Source of the DNA: Paramacrobiotus richtersi
Lineage: Eukaryota; Tardigrada; Eutardigrada; Parachela; Macrobiotidae
Direction: 5' to 3'
DNA: 21,939 nucleotides
Assembly: GCA_034698045.1 (NCBI GenBank)
Contig: JAQGAU010001026.1
Location: 1-21,939 of the forward strand
Shown here one piece after another: positions 10,301 to 18,446 of the stretch (its first letter is position 1; each line of letters starts with the position of its first letter). The notes under the pieces were generated by a model. The model was not told the origin of the DNA. It was given only the letters and a program-made list of their open reading frames with translations, and did no database searches. Position numbers and translations under genes: made by a program.

Positions 10301-11533
10301 AAATGCCAACAACACGCTACAATTATATGTCAACATCTATGCACGGAAATTAGTGGTCGCATAAACAACGACGGAAGTTCAATAAAACATGACGCACAGG
10401 CAGAAACCTAAACGTATAATTATGTCTATATTAATTTTTGTCTGCATTCAGTGCATTGCGATAAACCGATACTTACCTTTGCCGGCATAACATTTTTCAC
10501 GAAATGCTTCTTATCCCCTTCTGACGCTACACAGTCATCTGTTTCGTTGTCCAATACGCAAATCGTCTCCACCGACGAAGACGGACACAATTCATCACCA
10601 CCGGGACTCAGAATACTGTCGATCTTCTCCAAAATCTCGGTTTTGAGGGGCAGAGGCAATACTTTATAATTGGCTACACGGATATCAATGTCCATACTGC
10701 GACACCACGGCAACACCGATGTAGTGGAATCGGCAGGCGTTACATTGGCCGACGTGTCCATTTCTGTCTCCTGAACTGGCGAAAGTGGTGCATCGAGTGG
10801 GCTTTTCGTGGGGATGGTTCTGCTAATTCGGGGCATCTTTCGTGGTGCATTGTCGCGATGGTAGCGGTGGGATTCGCTATATTGCAGCGTGCCATGTGGA
10901 CCACCTAAGACAAACGAAAATTAAATGTATTATACACTGAGGCTGACAAGAGAAGTGTATTTTGAAATAATTGTCCTGCTGCGTTTTAATTACTACAATT
11001 AAATGAACATCGGAATGTGACAGCTCGATCCCATTCCCAGGGATCGAGCAGGGAAACGACTAACGAGACGATCAACGACACTACTGGGTCCAGACTGCTG
11101 GGATTCACGCAGACTTCTCGATCACATAAATGCAAGCAAATTCCACAGAGTCATGCCATAGTTAGAGATAGTCCTTGACTATGGTCATGCTCTCGTCAGT
11201 CATTTCCTGTGCAGAGTGCGGTTTTAGTAGAAGTTACTAAGAAGTATCTGTTCTGCTAGATCTTTAGTTCCGCCATAATAATAGCGAAATCACTCGTACT
11301 GTTTCTTTACCAATGAGAATAAAAGGCACGTTCTCCACATCGCCTTTCGCGTCGAACTCTTCCGGACGATGATCGCCATTCCCGAGGACCTCCGTTACTC
11401 CGTCCGATATGACAACAGCCTCAGATGGACGCTTTCTCCGCTCTCCTGCCGCCAGGGCATCGAATAAATCAGCAGGTTTCACCCACGGTTGCCGTCTGTG
11501 CTTTTTTGGTCTGCATTCCAATGGTGGATGCAT
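7315..11533 (-). CDS. Six-exon Ser-rich repeat protein, 844 residues, function unknown
   Basis: Exons on the reverse strand: 11533-11311, 10904-10477, 10038-9524, 9447-8456, 7868-7708 and 7530-7315 (TAG). Phases 1, 0, 2, 1 and 0 agree at all five joins and sum to 845 codons. ATG at 11533 follows an in-frame TGA 15 codons upstream. The N-terminus is basic (KKHRRQPWVKPADLFDALAA). Residues ~75-390 are mostly low-complexity. Residues ~450-700 carry about four tandem 61-65-residue modules starting with cores such as SRKSSDSDLASLCS, rich in basic-Ser (RKSS, RKAS) sites that could be kinase targets. Residues ~720-844 look folded: DVVEIHCWWKLMSRA, then alternating strands (VRIEVGQGVVKIKFLIAQL), ending in a basic helix (DRDRLIKRIARYWRDQMV), perhaps a PH-like barrel plus helix. 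No signal peptide or membrane span; presumably intracellular. Family not recognised. Head-to-head with the 12507 gene. Confidence 0.82.
8344..8384. repeat. 41-bp direct repeat, copy 1 (intron 4 of the Ser-rich gene)
   Basis: Identical over all 41 bases to 9468-9508, same orientation. In gene orientation this copy begins 71 nt past the donor of the intron after the large repeat exon. Confidence 0.97.
8401..8424. repeat. Three 8-bp tandem units (GAGTGCAT/GAATGCAT)
   Basis: Three consecutive octamers, the middle one with a single A for G change. In the same intron as the 41-bp repeat copy 1, between that repeat and the donor. Confidence 0.85.
8640..9266 (-). repeat. Coding tandem repeats of the Ser-rich protein
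   Basis: Translated on the reverse strand, a core of the form SR[KP]xSSxDLxSLCSxxSY recurs at residues about 450, 512, 577 and 638, a period of 61-65. A half-period echo (SRKHSESTAVTEV, SRKPSKPDIIKTTV, TARNSFRSIAVTE) lies between cores. The fourth unit (SRASSTSDLNSEVSS) is the most diverged. Units differ clearly at the DNA level, so the array is old. Each core pairs basic residues with Ser and has a conserved Cys. Confidence 0.85.
9468..9508. repeat. 41-bp direct repeat, copy 2 (76-nt intron 3 of the Ser-rich gene)
   Basis: Perfect copy of 8344-8384. It makes up more than half of the 76-nt intron (9523-9448), starting 15 nt past the donor. The same sequence therefore lies in both introns flanking the large repeat exon. 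Confidence 0.97.
11023..11049. repeat. Perfect 10-bp hairpin in intron 1 of the Ser-rich gene
   Basis: Arms GCTCGATCCC (11023-11032) and GGGATCGAGC (11040-11049) around a 7-nt loop. A second, imperfect inverted repeat lies in the same intron at 11152-11189 (CATGCCATAGT against ACTATGGTCATG, one bulge). Together they might mark a structured intronic RNA, but I see no convincing snoRNA boxes. Confidence 0.8.
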
Positions 11534-12506
11534 CTTGAATGGATTCCAAACAGATTGTTTCCGTATTTCGATTAGGTCAGAAATGACTCGGGAATGTAAT
11601 ATTTTCTATACACGGACTTTAAACGAGCAGGATAGTATCACTAGCAGGCCATAAATACGGGAAAATCAGAGAGGGAAATTTTTAATACTAAAAAAGCTCA
11701 TATCACATGATTCATGAATATCGACTAGGAACCTGGAACAGCAGCGACGACTAATCTTGTCCCATGTGTGGAAACATTCGCATCCTAGCAATAATTCTAG
11801 TTATTCTACTCTTTCAAATGCGTTTTTAATGGGATTTTTTCGCAGTGGTTGACAGTTGACTGGCGAAGCGAGCTATTTCCGGATTAAAAAATGCCAAGCA
11901 TACAAAGTAAAACAAATCTTGAAAAACGTGCTTCCTTCGCATGGTTCACACATTTAGTTAAAAGATGTAATGTTGTAACAAAACCAATAATATTGCAAAC
12001 AAAAGCAAAATTCGCAAAGCATAAGAAGAGTTTACAAAAATTAATATCAAATAGTTACTGTGCCGAGCGGTCCGCATTTACATTATTCCGGCTCGTTACG
12101 CAACTTACGCATCCGCATTTTTGATCGAGCCGTTTCGCAACTTTCGCTTTCATTCGTCTGCCATGCCGCGCAGTTGTGTTTGATTCTTTGATCTTTCAGT
12201 TGCTTAAGTTGGTTTTCACTTTCTGACTTTCACTCTGCAGATTTCTCTTGTGTATTTGGATGTTTTGCTTTACTGACAGCTGTATTAGCGAGTGGTTCTT
12301 TCTTTATTTAAAACTTTTTTATTGTGCACGCGTCTGTTCATCAGTAAATCATAAATCTTTTGATGTCGGTTCAAGAGCGCACCGAATGTTGGCCGTACTA
12401 ATCAGACTTTTCACCGCGATCGGAAGTACCTGTTGAACGTGAACTGTTCCTGCCTGATTGCTGATCCAGTTACCTTCCTATTTTCTGTCGATCTCGCGCT
12501 TTTACG
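11534..12506. promoter_or_regulatory. Bidirectional promoter region between the Ser-rich gene and the pseudo-helicase gene
   Basis: The 973-bp gap separates two start codons in head-to-head orientation and must contain both transcription starts. Short open frames here have no coding character and no paired splice sites. I could not pick out a convincing TATA box or initiator. Confidence 0.5.
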
Positions 12507-14958
12507 ATGCCATCCGTTCACCCCAGCGAGCTAGCTGAGCGGTCTTCGAAAGACATGAACGGTTTTGCGAAGAAACCCGTAGAAAGCATGGTCATTGACG
12601 AGGAACTAGATTATGACGATTCCAACGACTCCCACATCCCAACCACCGAAGACGATCCAGTAGAGACACCATCTCCGCATGTCTCACTGAATGGAACACC
12701 GGAATTGGCTGGGAACGGATCCGATAAGGAGAATGAGGAGCTCACGTCACGAGGGAAATTCGCTGGTGTTTCCGTGTTACAGATGGATGCTGATCGGTTT
12801 CATGTGGGGGAGCTGGATTATGGAGAAGAAGATGAGGCAGACGAAACGCAAAGTGAGACTCGTACGGTACGGATGGAGAACATAGAGACTGAGGTGGTCG
12901 ATTGGACGGAGGCGGACGCGTCTACATCGACTGGCTCTGTGATGGATATTGATCTGGATCAGCTGCTGGATGACGTGATAAAAGAGGGGATTGGAAATGA
13001 GCAGTGTAGTGAGGAGATTGAGCAGGCGTTCAACTTCACAGGTATGGACGAGCGGCACTGTAGAAATTAAAACTAGCGTTTCTCTGAAATTGGCAAAATG
13101 GCAAAATTCTACATGGCAGAATTTTGCTCTTAATTCATCAGCTTAGCCGAGCCCTCTCGAGACCGATCTGTAACGTTTATGTCGACTCACAGTCGACTTT
13201 CCATTTCAAAATTCTGGAACTGACTTATTTTAATGCGAGTTAATCAGCTCGCAACGTCTTTCTGGGCTGATCAGAACAAGTTGTTCTGATAAACTTGTTC
13301 TGATCCACCATTCTGTAGATTAGTGCTGTAGATACCTCATTCTGTTGCGTTAAATTTGTACTGTTAAGTTGTGACTTGAATGATGATTTGCGCACTGAAT
13401 GCTGTATTTTTATCATGCACCGTTCGTGAACAGCCGTAGAGGAATTTTTGCCGAACACAGAAGCACTGACTTTGTTTCTCGTATTTTAGATTCCGGATTT
13501 GAAAGTGGTCTTAGTGCAGCTAGCGGTTCTCCAAAGAATCCGGCGAAATCCACTCCGACGCCGGAACCATCCTTCGATAGTGTGGATAGTCAAATTTCCA
13601 TTCGTCAGCCAGCACCGCCATCCCCGGAAATCTTCCCTCCACCGTCAGCCGCACCCGTTCGTCGCGCCAAGGAGAAGATGCGGTGTTTTCTGGCGTACCG
13701 TGAACTACATGGTTTCCCCAACATCAGGACGAGTTATCCTTTCTTGAAGAAACAAATGTTCCCTGTGCGCCATCAGTTCCTCCATATCTGCCATTATGAG
13801 AGCGAGGCCGTGTTGATGACGCGGGTGTGTCACCTGCTGAATGATGTGTTTGATTATAATAAGGTGATTATCACTGCGCGGAGGAGTGAGCGGGTGGAGG
13901 ATATCTGGAATGCGCTCAAGTTGCACTGCGATCTGGATTCTCTGCTTATCACCGGTAAAACTCTAGCTCATTGATTAACTAATTTAAATAACTAATACGC
14001 ATAACTGGTTTGTTGCTGCTTTTGGGGTTTAGCGTAAACGCAGTAATACACTGCACAGTTTTTCATGGGAAAAAAGCTTATGTTATAAAGTTACAGGTTA
14101 AGCAGTTTGGATCATTATTAAATCCGATAACACAAATCTGCGTTGAATAGCGTAACCTGTGCGGTCTCTGCTTTATTTTAGAAGAATACTAACGTTTCCG
14201 TTTATAGGCGATCTTCTTATTATACCTAAATAAACAGTGCAAGTCACGATGTCGTTATGGTATTACCGTAGCATAAATTGCTGTTGGAATTACGCGTACA
14301 TACCAATAGGTCACTCGCTTTGTTATGCTCTTCAGACATACTGCGGTCACGTCTGCAGCTATGTAATACAGTACCAGGGGTTGTTAAGCGTTAAGTTACA
14401 GTTTCTGGTACTATTTGGTAGCTGGTAGAAGCGGTGACTATGACTTTTATAAAAGTGATGACTGTCTATTGTAGTACGGTATATGTACAGCTTAATTTTG
14501 CGCGAACAATACTTTTAGCGAATCTAGCATATTGACGGCTAGACGAATTATTGGTACTCAAAAACAGATTTTCCATGTAGGTGCACAAGTACTGTATTTG
14601 TGTTTTTATAGATGATTCCAAAAAAGATCGGAACATCAAAATCTTCGATCATTTTGAACGCGGCACCAGGCGAATCTTGGCGTGCCCCTGCAGCACCCAT
14701 CCTCCACGCCGCTGTCTAACCGGTGTGAATTTGGTCATCTACTGGAACGGACCCTGGTGTTTGGAGCATTTCAAGTGGATGTTGGAGCGTCTGCCCAGTA
14801 AAGCGATCATCCTGATGGTACTCAAGCAGGAACATGACTGGAAGTTCTTGGATCTATGTAAGGAAAGTTTCGGTATCGTCTTCCCGGAACTGGATGTTGA
14901 TTCCAAGGATGAGGATGTGGCGGGTTATATTAATTCCCGCTTTCGCAAGGAAATCTGA
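12507..14958 (+). CDS. UAP56/DDX39-derived pseudo-helicase: RecA2-like domain only, 448 residues
   Basis: Exons 12507-13041, 13490-13954 and 14612-14958 (TGA). Both introns are phase 1 with good signals (ACAG|GTATGG, TTTTAG; ACCG|GTAAAA, TTATAG); total 449 codons. ATG follows an in-frame TGA. Residues 1-240 are acidic, Ser/Pro-rich and probably disordered, with DEELDYDD (31-38) resembling the UAP56 N-terminus. Residues ~270-448 align along their length with the C-terminal RecA domain of UAP56/DDX39: VCHLLNDVFDYNKVIITA fits the start and motif IV, RRILACPC fits RRILVATN, GVNLVIYW fits RVNIAFNY, KAIILMVLKQ fits KGLAITFVSD, and the C-terminal VFPELDVD and AGYINSR match the family end. Motif V (RGxD) is replaced by PRRCLTG and motif VI (HRxxRxGR) by HFKWMLER. 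The Walker/DECD domain is absent, so ATP hydrolysis is not expected. A role in mRNA export complexes is inference. The fold call is firm; the UAP56 subfamily is likely. Confidence 0.85.
13101..13127. repeat. Hairpin 1 in intron 1 of the pseudo-helicase gene
   Basis: Perfect 10-bp arms GCAAAATTCT (13101-13110) and AGAATTTTGC (13118-13127), 7-nt loop. First of several inverted repeats in this 448-nt intron. Confidence 0.85.
13181..13197. repeat. Hairpin 2 in intron 1 of the pseudo-helicase gene
   Basis: Arms GTCGACT (13181-13187) and AGTCGAC (13191-13197) around CAC. A smaller one follows at 13235-13252 (GCGAG and CTCGC). Confidence 0.75.
13269..13305. repeat. Hairpin 3 in intron 1 of the pseudo-helicase gene
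   Basis: Perfect 14-bp arms GATCAGAACAAGTT (13269-13282) and AACTTGTTCTGATC (13292-13305) with a 9-nt loop that itself repeats part of the arm (GTTCTGAT). It is the strongest of the group. Confidence 0.9.
13955..14611 (+). other. Intron 2 of the pseudo-helicase gene
   Basis: 657-nt phase 1 intron. Open frames inside it (for example 14237-14428) show no coding character; I see no structured element. Confidence 0.75.
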
Positions 14959-15766
14959 TGGGGATTGGGGCGGGTGTGTGTGTGTGTGTGTGGCACTCTT
15001 TTGCAGCGGAGAGAGGCCGGTGATTGGAATTCATGGTTTGTCGGTAAGACTGTAAGGAATCTATCAGTTTCAGTTTTTCACTATCAGTTTTTCTTTTTTT
15101 ACGCAACGTTAAGGCGCACAGTTAATAATGATATGGTTTCGGATACTTGCTCATACGAGTGCATTCTATTAGCTATAGATCGCAGCGATGTCTGTTTTTA
15201 GCGATTTATTTAACAAAGCGTTGCCGTTTTGAGCATTGAGCATAGTTATCGATTTCCTTTTTCTTATATTGCGCTCATGTGGTTTCGAACAGGCTTGTCT
15301 TCGCACTTCAACTAAAATCTGTTGGTTGCCTTCTTAGTGTATCTTATCTTGCAGTGGTGGCCAGAATTCGTGGAAACCCATTTGTATAAAAGCGTATCCC
15401 GAATTTTGATGGGACTTTCGGTGCTGAAGCAGTGCGAGTGAACATATAGCCCCTGATTCTTATGTTTATGGTCAAAAATTAATGCGTTGATAATTATAAC
15501 TTTGTCCGCATACAGTATTTCTGCGTTCTTTTACCATGTTACAGATTACTATTTGTTTTTGCACTACTTTGGCAGCGGTTGAAAACAAATCTGTTTGATT
15601 TTTTTATGTTTGTTAGCATTTCATTTTTTTAAGGCAACTCGTTGTCGCCTTAGTGCTGTTAGTTCTCTGTTCTTATGAAGTAACAAAATTTGTCAAGCGG
15701 TGAACAAAAATTTATTGTGAAATTTGGCTGCAGATAGCATTATGTACTGCCGTTTCGCATTGTCTC
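14959..15766. other. 3' flank of the pseudo-helicase gene
   Basis: About 808 bp downstream of the stop, AT-rich with several T-rich runs. It includes a GT microsatellite just after the stop and a short ATCAGTTT triplication near 15060-15090. No canonical AATAAA was found in it. No gene supported. Confidence 0.45.
14974..14992. repeat. (GT)n microsatellite
   Basis: Nine GT units 16 nt after the TGA of the pseudo-helicase gene, so probably in its 3' UTR. Confidence 0.9.
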
Positions 15767-17511
15767 ATGGGATTATGGTGCATGGTGGAAGTACAAGTGT
15801 CACTAGTACTCACTACAAAAATTATACAGTGCCATTGTGACAATGGTACACTTTTTTCGCAAACCAATTCGGATTAAGTTTAAAAATCGACAGCCAAAAT
15901 GACACAGGATTCGCGACCTTGCGACACATAACATGATGTTAAACACTTGTTCTTGTTCCTGATGTTAAACAATGGAATCAATATGCATGCAGCGATTGAT
16001 CGCACGGCAACAAACTTCGTAAAGTCTTGAGAACTTCGACATCGTCCAAAATCCAAGGTCTGATATCTCGGCATTATTTTTCTTGAGATCGTTCATATAG
16101 TTATGCATTAAAGTACGTGTCTTGTTAACGAAGAGACGTAATTGCAAAACCCTGCATCGAATACGTTACAAATGCCCAAGCAAAACCTGCACAATGGAAA
16201 ATGATAATGTTTCGGATTGTTGCAGTTGGGTGATCAATGGAGTGACATGCACAACAAATGCAGCCTGTGCAGGCTTATGAAGATAGTACTGGTCACAACC
16301 AAAGGTCACATGCATATAAGTTGGACTGTTTCGGTGCAAGCCTGCAGATCACTAAGCCATTATCGAGCTTTATGGATGGCAGTCCAGTTAGCGGTCAATT
16401 TGCCTGGTTGGTGCGTGGCATTTATAATACGCATTATACAAACGCATCTGTGACCTTCGTAAAGCCACGAAGCAGACTTGTCATATATAATTATGTCTAT
16501 GAAAAACATGGTGCTTGCACTTCGTTGTATTACAGCCCAATTAGTGCAACAGAAGGATGTTGTTTATATGCATTACGAATTCGTACTTTTGTACAAACTT
16601 ATTCACATTTTTCACATGCTCTGTTGTTATTACATTTTGATTTTATACATCCGCATTTAAAGTATTTGTTAGGGCCGGGGCAGTGATAATTTAAAACACC
16701 GCGACAAACGTTATCAGCTTTCGGATTCGAGCAGCGTAAACAATCGAATTCCTCTATAAATCAGAATAAGATCTTTTCTTAAACATTTTGGATTAACAGG
16801 ATGCACTGGTGATGTGCTGCAATGTGGAAACGCGTTGATTTGCCCAGAGCCGGACACCGCTGGAAGCGGCGCATATTGCTGCAGAAGAGATTTTTCAAAT
16901 GACACAACCCGGGCAGTTTATTGCTGTGATTACACCACATATGTCCAGTACAGGTAATAGTCCTTTCAAGAGGAACACGGTTAATTCTTGTGTCATATAC
17001 ACTACGCGGTAGCTACACGCTGTAGAATAGCTATACTGTGCTGTAACTTTATATATATACCCACTGTAGCATGTGCATATATGTTTATCATAACAGAATT
17101 CGGAGCGAGGTGTCTGATGATTCTGCATACTACTATACTGTAATTAATGCACCGTCAGCGGTAGCTGACAATGAAGTGTATGCATTACCGAGAATAAAAT
17201 TAAAAATTCTTTTTAGTACGGGTTTGAAACTAACGGAGTTCGTCGGAATATTCCTTGCTTGCATTGTAAGATCTACAGTCACTTCCGTTATTTTAATCCC
17301 AATCATACCATTTTCAGGTACAAACTGCATGCATCTTTAGTAAAAGGAACTAGCACAGCTGAAATGTTAATTATTTTTTTATATATCCTTAGGAGTTATT
17401 ACATAGCGTCCATGGTTGCAGGCATTTGTCGTATGCGGGGGAATAGTCGCGTGTTATTTATTCGGATGGTTGTGTTTCCGACCAGCTCTGCCCTTTGCAG
17501 CTCGCGGTTGA
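15767..17511 (+). CDS. Tentative small cysteine-rich membrane protein (CYYR1/Shisa type)
   Basis: Proposed exons 15767-15845, 16800-16953, 17097-17139 (or to 17160) and 17422-17511 (TGA), phases 1, 2 and 0 consistent, giving 121 or 128 residues. The best exon is 16800-16953, with acceptor TTAACAG and donor TACAG|GTAATA. It encodes an ectodomain with Cys spacing C-x6-C-x5-C-x11-CC-x13-CC followed by DYTTY, and one N-D-T glycosylation site. The YCC...YCC-[SD]Y pattern is what I know from CYYR1 and related Shisa/VOPP1/WBP1-type single-pass proteins. The last exon encodes a membrane span (AFVVCGGIVACYLFGWLCF) and a short tail. The first exon (possible weak signal peptide ending near QCHCDN) is the least certain. 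A forward AATAAA is at 17836. Function unknown; family members are small membrane adaptors. Confidence 0.42.
16105..16280 (+). other. Unplaced cysteine-rich open segment
   Basis: One forward frame is open from just after a TAG near 16098 to TGA at 16278. It encodes a six-Cys stretch including RYKCPSKTCTMEND and SDCCSWVINGVTCTTNAACAG-like residues. It lies inside the long first intron (15846-16799) of the tentative membrane-protein gene and its Cys density resembles that ectodomain. No good donor precedes the stop, so it may be a decayed or alternative terminal exon. Confidence 0.25.
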
Positions 17512-18446
17512 TAAGACATTGGCCACAAATTATGCAAATATATATAGTATGTATTTTCCTATGCACTTACAAGCCAGATTCAGATTACGTCAACACGAGA
17601 AAGTCAAAAGCGCAGTGCAGTGTGTTGTCTAGGCGGAAGTGCATTTGTGGACAGTTATAAAGTAAATTTCTTAAAGCTTACAAATATACCGATGATAACC
17701 GAATATAGTATGGACACATTTATAATACTGCTTGAAGTTCCATATCCATGCTGTAATTATGTTGATACCGATGGTTTACTGAATATTTTTGCTTTTTTTA
17801 TACAGCGACCATTAGCCAACATGAGATATCGGCGCAATAAAGCTTTACTAAAACTCTACGGACTTATATACGCCTTTTATCGCTTATCTTTCCATACAAA
17901 GCCAATCACAATTCTTTGTCAACTGCGCATGCTTGCCGCTCGCTTCTACAGTACACTATCGAAGCATTCCAAGTTACATTTTTTTTATCAGTAATCAGAT
18001 GCCGATCGACCAGATTTCGCTACACGCATACCTGCTGCAAACTCACGGATGCACAAGAATTATCTTATGCAATTTAATGACAGTTCTTATGTATCATCAC
18101 CGCATGAACATGTGATTTTAAGAATGAAAACAATAAACAAAATGCGTTAACAGAAATAAAAATTTACCCATTGCTTAAAAAACGCAAACAACAAGTGATC
18201 TTATCAACCAACTCATAACCCGAAAACAACACGTAACGCATTACTCATCGTAAAGAAAAGCAGGTTAAAACATAACACTTTGAAAACAAACTGAGAACTA
18301 TTTCGTACGCGATATAAATTAACAGATAAAACAAATGTACTCAACTATTACAGAAATATGTTAATAAGTCAAACAATTCGGGTTACGGTAGCAGAGGTAG
18401 GCCATTACAGAGGTTTCTGCAAAATGAGATGTTCACTGAAAAAGAT
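17512..18446. other. Convergent region between the membrane-protein gene and RXR
   Basis: About 935 bp holding both 3' UTRs. A reverse ATTAAA equivalent (TTTAAT at 18073-18078) lies about 370 nt past the RXR stop, weak evidence for polyadenylation. Open frames such as 17620-17994 have no splice context and no recognisable content. Confidence 0.4.

Noticed and set aside
11200-11215. CTGACGAG on the reverse strand, like a hammerhead ribozyme core
   Set aside because: There is no GAAA segment or matching stems at the right distance; an isolated 8-mer is expected by chance.
15833-15847. Inverted repeat CCATTGT/ACAATGG
   Set aside because: A 7-bp stem with a one-base centre cannot be told from chance in a 22-kb AT-rich window.
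16258-16686. Forward open frame of 142 codons in the region before the Cys-rich exon
   Set aside because: No recognisable content, no matching splice phase with neighbours, and composition typical of AT-rich non-coding sequence.
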